A stretch of 64,000 nt of DNA from Phocoena phocoena (GCF_963924675.1 NC_089224.1:68991464-69055463); one strand, 5' to 3'; positions 11,273-23,931 are shown, numbered from the stretch's first letter. Numbers and translations: made by a program. Notes: generated from the letters alone by a model not told the origin.

Positions 11273-11844
11273 GTACCAGCATACAGAGATTCCACTATGT
11301 TCCACAGAATTGCAAGTTATTCATTCCTTACCACTTGACCCCAGTGTACCATTACATGGTATCAGAATTAACATTATGTAACTTTTTAATTTCAACTACC
11401 ATATGAGTGAGGACTGACTTATATATATTTTTTTATGTACCTCCATATATGGGCTATCACTGATATGTGCATGGACAAGTTCTTTTACCCCAGTCAACAT
11501 ATAGAAAGAGACTAGTGGCATTCTCCCTCAAAAGTGTAAAATAGGAAATTCATAAAACTGAGTAAATTAAATCCTTCTTTGTAAATGTAGACTCAAGGAC
11601 ACAGAAACCTTGGTGTATCAAAGTCTCTTTTAGGCAGCTGGCTTAGAAAGGCATTTTGCTTAGTAAATCCATACTAAATCCCATTGCAGTCTGCATTCAT
11701 ACCAATGAAGTATCCAGTAGCTGATGATTCCATTCCATCTGCCTAGAATTCTACACTCCAGTATTTTAAACTATTGGAATTCTGTTCATTATTCAAAATC
11801 AAACTTTCAGAAAATTACATTAGCCAAAACAAAAACAGCAACAA
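11273..11844. other. AT-rich sequence, nothing recognised
   Basis: No repeat or gene recognised. Confidence 0.4.
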
Positions 11845-11988
11845 TGACAACTGAAGTTATTATGAACCTAATTCTATTCTAAGTGCTTTATAAATCTGGA
11901 TTGAAAGTACTATTCTCCCCATTGTATGGATGAAAAAAACAAGGTTTCGTGAGGTCAGTAATATCCTCAGAGTCCTACTGTCTTCCTA
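11845..11988 (+). repeat. MIR-type SINE remnant
   Basis: It shows the MIR core and 3' pattern: 'AAGTGCTTTATAAATCTGGATTG', then 'TATTCTCCCCATTGTATGGATGAAAAAAAC' (short matches), then 'GAGGTCAGTAATATCCTCAGAGTC'. Ancient and diverged. Confidence 0.55.
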
Positions 11989-13850
11989 GTCCTTCCCAAC
12001 TCACCATTCCAAATCAATTTAGTCCCTACCTTCTTTGACTTGCCACCTCCTATAGAAATGTTAATACCTTGATACATCTCTTAATTCAGCTCCCATACAT
12101 AGCTTGCTCATTCTTCCAGCAGCTTATAAATTGAGGAAATGGCCCATCTCACTCAGCTTTGTATCAGATGTGGTTCAGAGGGAAGCGCCTTGCACATAAT
12201 AAAATATTTCATAATCATTTTTAAAGTTATGTAAATTATTGATATTGATGTTAGAGAAGTACTTAGATTTGGATGTAGACCACCTAGTATTCATCCTCTG
12301 AACAGCTAATGTTTTATTGCTTTCCGATTACCTGAGCAATGGCTCCACGTGAATTGCCACAGATAAAATATTCATATAATAGTTAAGAACCAGGGTCCCC
12401 AACCAGCACACCTGGTCCAAAGAATCTTCAGAAAGTCATCAGCACCATAGTTTCCATTCATGAGACTGTGGTTAACCCAGTTAATAAAACAAGAGACTTG
12501 GTGTTCCTCTTTGGTTAATATAGGAGGATACTTCCCACGAAACTTTATTTGCCTTGAGAAGCAAGGAGACCATGACCATGTCACTGGGCCAGTATTCTTA
12601 ATTTGTGGCAGCTTTGCATTGCCAGTTTTTGTTATCTTAGGTTGAGGTTAATTTGTTCTGTGACCACATTGTCTTTCTGCCAACTTTATTTTCATGTTCT
12701 GAATAACTAAATATATAGAAGTTTCAGTGACTGGAAAAATATTACATTTCCTCCTCTCATCCCCAAGCGAAAGAGAGAAAAGATCTCTGCATATCTCTCA
12801 TAATGCAGTTTAAAAGTAGAAAACCCTGAAGAATTTTTATGGATTTTTTTTCAAGCGAATATTATGAATAGGTTACCTTATCATCTCCACATTTGGAATC
12901 ATATTATTTACATCTCTGCTTAGCATCGATTGGGCTGGCATTCTTCTACTAGATAGAAAGCTACTATTCCTTGACAGAGAGAGAGAGGCTGCTACTTCTC
13001 TTCCAAAATCCATTATTCTCATATTCCATAATAATAGGTTTGAGGCTGACATGTGAGTGCATGGCACAGTTCCAGAAGTTATATGTGCCAGTTTTTGGTC
13101 TAGGACTTCAGGCATCAAGTATACCTCTTCTATCTCCTCTTTCCTTTTCTACCAGCAGGAAGCTAGATGAGATGGGAATTCAGTCCTGACCAGAGTGAAA
13201 GGGACAATGACAGTGTCAACTGGTGATAGTGCCTAAGGGGTAGCCTGACAATGACTTCTGGAATATGGCTTATGAATGACCTCAAAGAGTAGGGTTCCCC
13301 TGCAAACCTGAAGTGAACTCATAGGAACATTTATGGGAGAGGGACAAGGACAGTTTTTATCTGGATTTTTGGAAATCATTTATAATTGTTTAGTCTTGCC
13401 CTGACAAATACATCTGTGAGTGGATACCCCTGTTGTAAACTATTGTCATAACTACAGGAGTCATCAAAAGCAATTGAATACCCAAACACTCTAGTAGCAA
13501 AACTCAATCTCTCACCATTTATTTTTTGGTCTTTTTAATTGAGTCAGTTATATCTACATCCACATGATGTAGAATTTTGTCAATTCATAGGGAATGTTTG
13601 GCCTTCTGTTCCAGATTTTCCACTATGATTACTAGAGATCAAAAAGTCTGCTAAATTTAATCACAACTTGATATCAGGTTGGCAACCACTGGCATGAACA
13701 CACTCTGGACTTTGTTACTTTGCATTTTAGCTTTAACTTCACGTACATGAATTCTGTAATTCTCTTCCATGATAGAGATCAAGAATCTTTTCATTGTTTC
13801 ATTAAAATTTTACCAAGCACTCTAATTTTTTTTTTTTTTTTTTACTTTCC
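11989..13850. other. Unassigned sequence
   Basis: No repeat I can name. Open frames at 12372-12584, 12873-13118 and 12971-13189 lie here. The first is discussed under rejected items; none has a start context, partner exon or family match that I can support. Confidence 0.4.
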
Positions 13851-13862
13851 TAATGTTTTGGT

Positions 13863-14093
13863 CCAGGGATTAGCAAAATGTTTCCGTAAGGGTGAGATAA
13901 TAAATATTTTAGGCTTAACAGGCCATAGGCTTCTGCACAACTATTCACCTTCACTGTTGTAGAGCAAAAGGAGCTTATAGATTACACAGAAATGAAAGGA
14001 TGTGACTGTGTTTCAGTAAAACTTTATTTACAAAAAAAGGTAGTCAAGCTGGATTTGGTCCACAGGTCATAGTATGTTGGCCTATGCCTTAGT
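13863..14093 (+). repeat. hAT-type MITE ('GCAAA...TTTATTTACAAAAA' family)
   Basis: It follows the layout of a widespread mammalian non-autonomous hAT element: a start like 'CAGGGATTAGCAAAATG', then 'TAAATATTTTAGGCTT', then 'GTAAAACTTTATTTACAAAAA', and an end like 'GGTCATAGTATGTTGGCC'. A second copy, in the opposite orientation, is at 53230-53457. I do not give the Repbase name because I am not sure of it. Confidence 0.65.
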
Positions 14094-14279
14094 CTATATA
14101 CGAACAAGGATAGCCTGGATAATTATTTCAACTTCACCCTATCTGTGCCCTCCTGACCTTTAGCCCCATCTATCTTAACAGTTTTTTATCCTGTCTTGAT
14201 CTGCTTTCCTCACTTTTGTTGCCAGGCTTCTAAAGACATCTGGAAAAAAAATGTATCCGGATTAGAGCCATTTCACATT

Positions 14280-15160
14280 TTTATTTTTAATATCTGCTCA
14301 TTTCTCTGTTTGTCACTAGTGAACACTCTTTCCCATTCCTACTCTAAACCTGCCATTAATTGTCCTGGATAATGACAAGCTGTTCTCCAAAGGGGTTGAA
14401 CCAATTTACACGTCAGTAAGCAGTAACTGAGATTCTCATTGTTTCACATCCTTGCTCATGTGGCAGACTTCTGATTTTTTGCCAGTTTAGCAGTTGTGAA
14501 ACAGAGCCAGTGCATTCCACAGCTTCAAGGGGATGACAGTCATATTTGAGTTCATAAGGATGGTGCTCCCTGGAGTTGAGCAGTGGGTGATCCATGCAGC
14601 TATATATAGCAATGCTGGAATGAAGCATATCTCAGTGTGATTGTAATGTAAAATTGCTTGATTATTAATGAGTTTGTTTAATGGCTACTCATACTTCTTC
14701 ATTTGTGAAGCATATATATTCATGACTTTCACCCAATTTTAAAATCTTCCTGTAGTCTGTATACTAGGGCTTTGTGGGTTATATGTGTTACATATATCTA
14801 CTCTCAATTTGTGGCTTGTATTTTTACTCTTTTGAGGGTGTCTTTGGATGAACAGAAGTTTCTTATTTTCATGAAGTCAATTGTATCATTTTTCTTTTAT
14901 GGTAAATGCTTTTAATGTATGATTTAAGGAGTTATTCCTGTTCTGAAGCCAGAAAAAAATTCTCCTAGATTATCTTCTAAAAGTATGAAAATTTTACCTT
15001 TCACATTAAAGTTTTTTAACTAGCTGGAATTGATTTTTGTCTGTGTGTCATACAGCATTATTTATTGAGTACCTCCTTTTTTGTCCTTTTAATCTCAGTC
15101 ATAAATTAAGTTTCAATACATGCATTACCTTGTTTCCATTTTCTTTGAGTCAACTTAGTC
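14280..15160 (-). repeat. Degenerate L1 3' ORF2 region, antisense
   Basis: Antisense L1 landmarks include 'GGGTGTCTTTGGATGAACAGAAG' (short matches, near 14835-14858) for the 'CCTTTGATGCACAAAAGTTT' region, 'TTTTCATGAAGTCAATTGTATC' near 14867, 'TAGCTGGAATTGATTTTTGTC' near 15022, and the T-rich text leading to 'TTATTTATTGAGTACC' near 15060. Non-coding. Confidence 0.65.
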
Positions 15161-15269
15161 CTTGTCCAGATATACATTTTTCATTCACATAGTGTATGTT
15201 CAATTTTGAGTACTGCTTCTTTATTTCAGAAGTTATCTTATTTTCAATATTTCCACATTGTTTTATAAC

Positions 15270-15480
15270 ATTGTGCCTATATACCTTTTTGCAGCATTTT
15301 TGTTTATCCATTCCCTGTTATTGGTCAGTTAAGCTTTTTCCAGTATATTGATACTACAGAGAATGTTATAATGGACATTTTATGTACATATCTTTTTCTT
15401 CTGCCGAATAATATCCTAAGGATATAATCCCAAGAGTAGGAATATTGAGTAAGAGTAATGATATTTTATGGTTTTAAATA
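15270..15480 (-). repeat. Possible further L1 3' fragment, antisense
   Basis: The text around 'ATAATATCCTAAGGATATAATCCCAAGAGTAGGAAT' (several short matches, 15410-15440) reads like the antisense of old L1 3' sequence, with 'TTTATCCATTCCCTGTTATTGG' near 15304. It may belong with the previous fragment. Orientation is likely but unproven. Confidence 0.45.
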
Positions 15481-16620
15481 CCATAAGTTAAATATTGCCA
15501 TACTCAATTCCAAAATCATGATTTCATTTTAACATTTTAATTTCCTGCCTCCAAGTTATTAGTAATGCAAAGGTACTTTGGTTTAGTTTCAGTAAGCATT
15601 TATTGGATTGCCCATGAGGCTAAATAGGTTTCCTTGAGTCTGTGTATTGTGCATGTCTCTTCATGAGTGGGTCTCCCGCTCATTCTCTTTATATTGAAGT
15701 CTTGGTGCTTTACATAAAAATTTGAATGTGCTCTTTATAGGTTACAGATTTAGACTAGATACTGTATAACTTGATTTCTTTTTTAAAGTACTAACATTCT
15801 AAGCGCCTGCTTAGTCTGGTTTTTTTTTTTTTTCATTCCATCATATTGGACAAATCACACAAGATCCTCTTCCAGCTGCATTTTGGCACAGAAGTGGCAT
15901 CATCTCTCTGAAACAACATCAATTATACCCTTGGGAACTAGAGATTGAATTACAGCTCTGCTCAAGAGTTACCCGCAAAGACTGGCTTCACAGATGAGGA
16001 TTTGAAGTTTCTATCTCATTCAAAGCAGTGGCAGGCATAGCAGCAGAGCACGGTGAGTCATCCTCATCCTTTCGTAGCACTCAGCTTAGCTGGCAGGTCA
16101 CATCTGACAGTGCCCAGCTTTTAGATGAAGGAACATCAAGTGCTGTGTTAGCTAATTACAATACACTAAGCTTGGAACCTGACTCCCAGAGTACTGAGGA
16201 GGAAATGCACACACAGCCTCTGTTTCTTCACACTGGCTATTCACCAGGGTGCAATAAACTATATAAATTTCCTTGGACTGAACCCCAAGGAAAACTAAAG
16301 CATATCCTGCTTCTTCAATCATTCATTTTAGTTAAGAATGGGACCTTTCACTTGCTTAGAAATTATGGTGGAGAGTGTTTCATAGATAACATCTGTCAGT
16401 CTTCATTCTCCCTCTCCCCTTTCTCCTTAACACATCTAATAAGTCACTGAAGCATGTCCATTCAGGATTCATACATTTGGATATAGCCTCTCTTCTTTAG
16501 CTCCATTGTCTTAGTTCAGGCCCTTGTCATCACTCATGTAGAATACTTTAATTCCTATAAGTACATCTCTCTTCTTCCACTTTTATCTGACTTTTATCCT
16601 CTACATTAGTGAGAACATTT
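15481..16620. other. Unassigned sequence with one mid-sized open frame
   Basis: It contains the 140-codon frame 16028-16450. This is the longest frame in the first 30 kb that is not inside an obvious repeat. It shows no domain, repeat or compositional bias that I recognise. A strong splice-donor-like GGTGAGT lies at 16052-16058. See the finding for this region. Confidence 0.35.
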
Positions 16621-17140
16621 TCAACTACAAATACAGAAACCAAATTCAAATTATGTTTATGAAATAAACAACAAAATATAATTTACTAAATAAGAAAACT
16701 GAAGAAGAGAGTTGGTTTCAAGCATAGCTAGACACAGGTGTTCAAATGATGCCATCAGAATTCTGTCTCTCTTTCCATCCCTCAGCTCTGCTTTTTTCAC
16801 CGTTGGCCTCCTTGGTCAGGTTCTGTCCACATAGTGGCAAAGATAGCCAAGGAGCCACAGGCTCACATGAATAAGTCTTTTAGGTAGCAGTTCCAGAGAA
16901 AAAAGCATGATGACCACTAGCATGTATGTCATCCACCCACCCCACCCCCAAAGATTTATATTAAGCTCTCATGGGTCAGGGTTCACTCCTGGGCCAGTTT
17001 GATTAGCCAGCTTGTGCCATGTGCCCAACCCCATGGTGGAGAGGTGGAAACCCTTGCTTACTACCCCACCAAAATTACAAGAAGCAAGGAAGGGGCAGTA
17101 TTCCAAACTAAGGGTGGTAGGACCGACTGAAGACTAATAG
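16621..17140 (+). repeat. Ancient interspersed repeat, family name uncertain
   Basis: It reads like a common mammalian repeat: 'TTCTGTCTCTCTTTCCATCCCTCAGCTCTGC' in short matches near 16760-16790, 'GTCCACATAGTGGCAAAGAT' near 16826, and 'CATGGGTCAGGGTTCACTCC' near 16969. The name is not assigned. Confidence 0.4.
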
Positions 17141-17149
17141 ATGTTCATT

Positions 17150-17755
17150 AAATATGGCCACCAGAATTATCTTTTTAAAGTAAAGTTATAATCATGTCTC
17201 TAGTTCCCTGCTCAAAAAACCTTCAAAGGCTTCCAGTTTCCCACGAGATGACGTCCAGCCTTCCTGCCTGGTACATAGGTACACCAGACTAAAGACTCAT
17301 CCTACCTTCCCTGTCATCTTCCATACATTCTCTAACATATTTCAAGTTGTAAATCATCCATGCCATATAAATTGTCATTGCCTTAATATTCTTAATATAT
17401 TTTAATCTTTTAAGTTTCTATAATTTATAACGTTGCACCCTCTACCATGAAAGTCTTAATTCCTCTTCTCTGAATGGCTTAAATATTACCTTCAATTTTA
17501 CTTCTTCAAGTCTTTCTAGGCTCCACCAGTCAGTTGCTAACCCTTCTATTACTAGAGCATCTTGCACTGATCTTGCTTATTATCTGAATCATATTGTTTT
17601 ATGGTTGTGATTATCTGTCTGTCTTCTGTCCTAGACTTTGAGCACCTGGAGGACAGGAGCTGTTTCTTAATTGTCTTTACTCTGTGTACTATACCCAGTC
17701 CTGTACCTCCTAGGAAATGTCTGAATAAACACATGCTGATTGACTGAAAGCATGC
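17150..17755 (+). repeat. L2 LINE 3' end
   Basis: The L2 3' pattern is clear: 'TCCCTGCTCAAAAAACCTTCAAAGGCTTCC' in short matches near 17203-17233, then the last part with 'GAGCACCTGGAGGACAGGAGCTG' near 17641 and 'TGAATAAACACATGCTGATTGACTGAAAG' at the end. An old LINE fossil with no coding capacity. The open frame 17552-17761 (minus) is chance. Confidence 0.7.
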
Positions 17756-18970
17756 ATGCAATGAGATCGCAAGTTTTTGTGTTAAAAGGTTATTGAAAGC
17801 ATGATGTTTCCAACCAAGTGAATCTAGTCCCTCAAAAAATAATTGGTACTAAGGGAACTCATCTTATAATGCGGCTCAACAGGGTGGCAGGTGTTGGCAT
17901 AGTAACTTATTTGCAATGCTGAAGACATTCTGTGGTTTGGAAACGTTTCCAAATAGTGGAGTGAAATGTTACAAAACAATCCAAGAGATTATAGGCTTGA
18001 ATAATTCAGTATATTAAAACTATTTCCTTCTGGACTTGGATCCCCTGGCTACTATGCAATACTCTATATTTCGACCTGCTAATAGAGGAACTGCTGTTTT
18101 AAGACTCACACATTTTAGATAAACTAGGGTATTATATGTTCGTGAAATAATATGCTTTAAATAACATTCTGATTTCTTTCATGTTTTCCTCTCATCAATA
18201 TCCACAAAATAATTGTTAGAGAACAGAAGACAACTATTTTAGCAAGGCTTGAACTATTATCAAGCACATTCAGAAATTTTTCACAATGTGGCCTCTTTCT
18301 CAGAGAAAGCCCCTACTGGCTCCCTCGAATCTTTATGAAAGAGGTGATTATCTCCACTAAGGCCACAAAAGTCATAGAATTCTAGGAGGCACTGTTTACA
18401 TATAAAATAATTGAGCACCATGGAATTCACTGTGTTTACTAGGTTCTGGGGTATATAAGTTAAGGTTGAATTTGAGTTTTTATGCAAACAGCGACACCTA
18501 CCCCAAAAGTGCTCTATGGTTACCACCACAGTAACCAAATATAAACAAGACCTCAGGTGTACACACAGGGTGTATGCATTTTTACAAAAGTGCTTTTGGG
18601 ATTGTGATGAGATTCAAGGTTATGAGAATGCAAAGGGAAAAGATAAAGCTATGGGTTGCATAACAGCAAGTGTGGAAGTTAGTTTACACTCCTTAGCAGC
18701 ACCAAATAATGCTGACTTACTGTGCAAGAAATTAAAGGTCAAACCTTACACGTAGATTAAATCCAGGGAAAACTGCATTTTTCTCAGGTTAAAGTGGTCT
18801 TTGTCAACAGATGTTGTATAAGTCACATTCCCAATTGGGGCTTTTATTTAGCATATTAAATTATCCATCAAGACAGATAGATTCAGAAGTCTATGGGGCC
18901 CATTTTGTGGTGCCATCTATCAGGAATGTCACAGTTAGGATGTGTTCTCTACCGACAAAATCTTTCCTTT

Positions 18971-18975
<5 letters not shown>
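17756..18975. other. AT-rich sequence, nothing recognised
   Basis: No repeat or gene recognised between the L2 end and the TA microsatellite. Short frames at 18281-18538 and 18516-18755 have no support. Confidence 0.4.

Positions 18976-19037
<62 letters not shown>
18976..19037. repeat. (TA)31 microsatellite
   Basis: A pure TA dinucleotide run of about 62 bp with no interruption. Such a long perfect run is likely to vary in length between individuals and may adopt a cruciform when supercoiled. It creates false open frames (IYIYIY) on both strands. Confidence 0.97.
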
Positions 19038-19041
<4 letters not shown>

Positions 19042-20234
19042 CAAGTGGGTGTATCCTTTCAAAAGGTTTGAACATATAAGGTCTTAAGGCTGGAAAGTGC
19101 CACAGAGAGCATTTCATTTTACCATTTTATTTTGCAAGTTAAAGAAGTAGTAAAGAACTATTCACTAGGTAACGTAAACTACCTGTAAAAGTACTGAGTT
19201 CCAATTATTTGGGCCAAACAGGAAACCAAGAATGGTTTGCCGTTGAATCCAGTCTCCCTGCAGTGATAATGACCAAGATTATTGAACAGTTTTCAGAACT
19301 TCCTTGTTTTTCAGTTAGCACTTTCAATTTTCTATAGTGTTTTTATAATCTTCAGGAATGTGGGACAAATAATCAGGTGGGGGATGAGACAGTCTACAGG
19401 GACCCAAAATAGATACAATATTTGAATGTCCCATATTTTAGGAGTCTGCTTTGAACTATAGATTACTGCTTTCTTTTCTTTTACTTTTTCCTTCCTCGCT
19501 TCACTGGAAAGATATTTTGCCCATTTTCTTCTGCTTCATATCCTGAGTTAATCTGAAAGAAGATTCTGATCTACATTTTTGGCTCCTTAACGACTAGATT
19601 TCTTGATACAGTCTCAAGTGTTAGTTCTTTGATCTTCCACGGAAGACTGCTACTCACAGAGGGAGTTATTGTGTGTGCTGGAGTTTGGGGGAAAGTGTGC
19701 TTGGAATAACCCTACCTCTGTTCTATGTTACTGCTCCGATCTTTATCTTTTGTCTCTTAGTATTCTGTAAGCCTGTTTCAGCTGTTGCCAGCATTACTCG
19801 CTGATAGCTTAAACACATTTAGAGAGACGTGTTGATGAATAATGGAGAGTGTCATTCATTCATCTTTCAGTTCTTTGTGATAAACAACTGATTTTCCTAA
19901 TAGTTAACATGCTTGAAAAGGCTTATACTAAGATTATAATGTAGGATTAAGGGAATGCCAACTCTCTCAAACAAAATCCAGAACCTCAAAAAGATTTTTT
20001 TTACTGGAAGCAAAGTCTCCATAGAGAGGTCCATTTTGAACCAAGTGGCTCCAGATTTGTTCTCTCAAGTTTCCCCTTTCCAGTGGCGCTGGTTTTTCCT
20101 GATACTATAGGTTCCTCTCACTACAACAAAGCCAGGCTAGATTTTCAGACTTTTAATAAGTACATAGAAAGAGCAAAAGAGAAATAAATACAGAAAACAT
20201 AAGATTTGTTTTCTTCCAGGGAAAGATGTGTGGA
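19038..20234. other. Unassigned sequence
   Basis: No feature recognised. No open frame of 60 or more codons starting at ATG that looks real. Confidence 0.4.
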
Positions 20235-20342
20235 TCTCTTTTAAGACCGGGAACTAGCCTTATTTCCTTAAATCCCTGACACTTAACACAGTCTTGACAG
20301 ATAGTAATTGTTTTATACACCTTAAATGAATGAATACATGAG
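20235..20342 (+). repeat. L2 or MIR 3' end fragment
   Basis: It has the phrase order of an L2/MIR 3' end: 'GGGAACTAGCCTTATTTCC', 'CCCTGACACTTAACACAGTCTTGACAGATAG' in short matches, and 'AATGAATGAATAC'. Confidence 0.5.
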
Positions 20343-20689
20343 TGACTAAAATACTAAGTAATTTGGATAACAAAGTACACATGGCTATCATGCAAGTAGA
20401 TTCTACAGCTTGAAGTTTCTAAACTCCAGCTCCAAAAGACTGGACTGATTTCATAATCCCCTTGCTTTAGTTCCTTATTTTCTTGGTCTGACTGCTGCTC
20501 ACGTGGAAATCACCATCTTAAAACCCTAGCCTTCCAATTGTTCCCAGGACATCTGGGCCAAGTCATGACAAGGAGAGGCAGATGCCCCTCTGCTACTCAG
20601 TGAAGTTCCAGGCTCTTGTACAGATGGTTGACACCTGGGATGTCTCCATCCCCTCCAAGTCATGCTCTATGGCACAGGCAGAATTTTCT

Positions 20690-21055
20690 TTTAAAATACC
20701 AAAAGGAGAAGTAGAGACTAGAATGGTACTTACCAGGGGCCGGCGGGGAGGTGAGGGGAGATGTTGGTCAAAGAGTACAAACTTCCAGTTATAAGATGAA
20801 TAAGTTCTGGGGACCTAATGTACAGCATAGTGACTATAGTTAATTATATTGTATTGTATACTTGAAAGTTGATAAGAGTAGATCTTAAATGCTCTCAACA
20901 CAAAAAAGAAATGGTAATTATATTACTTGATGGAGGTGTTGGCCAACACTATAATGGTAATCATTTGCAATATATTCATGTATCAAATGAATATGTCATA
21001 CACCTTAAACTTACACGTTATATGTTAATTATATTTTAATAAAGCTGGAAAAAAG
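20690..21055 (+). repeat. L1MA/MB-type 3' UTR
   Basis: Landmarks in order are 'TAGAATGGTACTTACCAGGGGCC' near 20720, 'GGGACCTAATGTACAGCATAG' (20810-20830), 'ACTATAGTTAATTATATTGTATTG' in short matches, 'GATAAGAGTAGATCTTAAATG' near 20870, and the end 'TAATTATATTTTAATAAAGCTGG' at about 21024-21048. A 5'-truncated old copy whose A-tail has decayed. Confidence 0.8.
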
Positions 21056-21329
21056 TGGGGTGATGTTTCTGATCATAGGTAGTTTGAGGTCACTGTTTTT
21101 GTGATGAGAAATATTTAGATCAGATTTTACAATAATTTCCATCAGACTATTTATAGTGAGAAAATTAATTTAAATGTCATCTGTTTAATTGTTTGTTACC
21201 CTTAATTAAAATGTTAATTGAGCACAAAATAAAATAAGATACCAAAGGATCACACTCCATTTCTTTGTTAAAAACTCTTAAACAGCTTCAAAATCCCCCA
21301 ATCATTTTCAAGGCTTACAAATCATTTTT

Positions 21330-21538
21330 TTTTTTTTTTTTTTTTGCGGCACACGGGCCTCTCACCGTCGTGGCCTCCCCCGTTGCGGAGCACAGGCTCC
21401 GGACGCGCAGGCTCAGCGGCCATGGCTCACGGGCCCAGCCGCTCCGCGGCATGCGGGATCCTCCCAGACCGGGGCACGAACCCGCGTCCCCCGCATCGGC
21501 AGGCGGACTCCCAACCACTGCGCCACCAGGGAAGCCCC
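21330..21538 (-). mobile_element. Cetacean CHR SINE
   Basis: On the minus strand it runs from 'GGGGCTTCCCTGGTGGCGCA' at 21538 to a 16-base A-tail (seen as T's). The 18-bp TSD GGCTTACAAATCATTTTT (21312-21329 and 21539-21556) is perfect. The body keeps many CpGs. It is one of the better-preserved copies in the window. Confidence 0.96.
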
Positions 21539-21694
21539 GGCTTACAAATCATTTTTAAATGGCTTTCCAATTTTAATATGGCTTGAAACAGTATTTTTCA
21601 AATGACAAATCAAATAATAAGCCAAATTAATTGTCCAACTAAAATGTAAATGATATCAATTTAGTGGGTTAAGATAAGCATTTTTATTACCGAG

Positions 21695-22200
21695 TCCAAG
21701 CTTGTACTGCTCGCCGCACAACAGGCCACTAAGTCAGGAAACAAGGTGTTGGGACAAGGAATGGAGACTATTCAGAAAGCCAGCAGACTGAGAAAATGAT
21801 GGACGAGTGTCCCAAAGAACCATCTTACCTGAGTTAGAGTTCATGCCTCTTTTACACTAAAAGGGGAGGTGGTGTGGTTGGCTGTTGCAAACTTCCTGGT
21901 GCTGGCCAGACCCCCAAGGGATTGTGATAATCCTTTGCTCTTGCAGCTGTCCACGTAGGTCTAGTTACGATGTTCCTGTAAACTCTTAGCAAGACGAACG
22001 CTATTCTCTGTTCTGCATTTTTTTAAATCTCTGTGTGAATGAAAGGTGTTATACCTCTAAAGGTGAAGCCTGGGAGGCAGAGCCTTGAGGATGGGCTATC
22101 ATGTTTATTTCAGGCAAACATTCTTTTACAAAGGTGCAAAGCCATTATAACTAAGCACAGGCAACAGAGCACAAAGGTTAGAGCTAAAAGAATAGATCCA
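21695..22200 (-). repeat. Possible LTR of an endogenous retrovirus (ERV)
   Basis: The block stands out from its AT-rich surroundings. It resembles a cetartiodactyl LTR read in reverse, from 'TGTACTGCTCGCCGCACAACAGG' (in parts) near 21702 to 'GCACAGGCAACAGAGCAC' near 22156. I did not find a TSD or an internal retroviral coding region. Class, exact ends and even LTR status are uncertain. Confidence 0.4.
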
Positions 22201-23931
22201 ATATGGAGTTAGATTTGTACTTCTCTGTTAAATTTTTAAAAATAAAATTCAGTAGGATATAATATATTAGAGTGTACTGCATGTAGTAAGGGTCAGTATT
22301 ATTTCAAGAAATTTTTCAGTTATCCCTATATGATATAAAATATGTACTATATTAAATGTGATATATGAAAAATATCCTATCACATCATACATTAGCTCAA
22401 TAAGTATTTTCTGGGAAAAAAATGAATGTTGCTGAAAGAAATCATCTCTGAGAAATAACTGTCATGGCAATAGGCATACAATAGTAGATTCTTGAAAAAG
22501 AAGCAGCATGACTAAGTCAGAGAACAACTTTTAAGGAGGAATGCCAGGGCTCTGTTATCATCAGCAGGGTGCTCTTCTCAGATATCTTTCCAAACCTGGC
22601 TGTAATGGCGTGGTTGGATAATGATGCTTTGGGTCCATCAGTCTTAAGGTGAGAGTGCTTAATAAGGAGGATTCTCAGTATAATTGTGATTTCTTAGGAA
22701 TAGTCCCAAGTTCAGAATCACAAGCCCTTTTCAATTCTTTGCGCCTATGTACTTCATAGTGATGTAGTAGAGGATCTACTGTTAGGTATCTTTTTCCCAG
22801 GATCCTGTATGATGTTAGAAGATCCATTGGCCTAGTTTTTGCTCTATATTTTAGGAGACTGTGTACCATAAATTATATTGCCTGAGCCTGTTCTGAACCA
22901 AGTCATTCTATTAAGAGAAAAAGGCTTTGAGAGGAAAAATAATTCGTCCCTAATTTAGATACCTTCTATAGGTCAGGAAATGACAGAATAGACAACCTGG
23001 GTTAATATATCACAGGAATTACCAGCTAACCAAACAATCTTTAAAAGCTAGTCAATGATTACTTTAAGGACTATCCTCAAAATCTTTCGAGAAAAGGGTT
23101 AATTTGAGTATATGTACCTACTAGGGAACACAAACCATACATCAAATTCACATGCATTTGTGAAATTTTAGCTAATTACTGGCAGTAGGAAACAAAAAAC
23201 AGGTTAATAAACTATCCTCCACAGAGGTCAATGACTGTAATAGGTAATCAAAATGTAAAGATATTCATTGCAAATGAGTTTTTAATTTTTCTTCAGAAGT
23301 TCACAATGTATTAATCACTCCAATTTGGAAAATCCTAACATGGAATTGAGATACAGTTCACCATCTAGTAATCGCCCCAACTGGGAAAATCTTAAACAAA
23401 AAATTGAAATGCTGGATCAAGGGAAGATAACCCTGATTTGACTTGGGAGTCCAGAGCCCCCATTCCAGCCCTCCAAAAATCAGCAATGGGACCCTGAACA
23501 GGTGCAGGCTCTTGGGCTCTCAAGTCCTCTCTGTCTCCAGCTGGGAAACAATGCTTTGGACTAGATGGGCCTTCCATTCAGTCTTCATCATGCATAATTC
23601 TGTGTGCACTTTATACTCCCAAGGTGCTCATTCAGGTACTGATTTGCCATGGATGATAACAATCTGACTCAAGTGACATATCTAAAGAGAGCAAATGAAA
23701 CATTAACATGAGTTTTCCCTACTTAAAAAAAATAATTTTCTATGCAAGTGTTTAAGGAATTACTGACTAAAGTTTTCTCCGTTAAATATAATGTGAATAG
23801 ACAAATAGATCCCCATCTTCCTACCAGGTTGCAGATTAAATCCTTAATCATCAGCTTGTATTGCTGAAAGTAGTTGGTATTAAGCAACTTTCAACTTTCC
23901 CTGAAGCAATCTTGGTTTCAAAGTCAAGATG
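22201..23931. other. Unassigned AT-rich sequence
   Basis: No gene. A stretch around 23440-23580 is slightly GC-richer and may hold a worn SINE, but I cannot assign it. Open frames at 22675-22869, 23392-23577 and 23443-23667 are unsupported. Confidence 0.4.

Noticed and set aside
12372..12584. 70-codon minus-strand frame whose middle (…KEEHQVSCFINWVNHSL…) vaguely recalls a calponin-homology helix
   Set aside because: The resemblance is short, I cannot name a matching protein, the frame has no continuation in either direction and there are no TSDs or splice signals. A protein search against actin-binding CH-domain proteins would decide.
18811..19117. Frames with long IYIYIY runs on both strands
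   Set aside because: Translation of a TA microsatellite.
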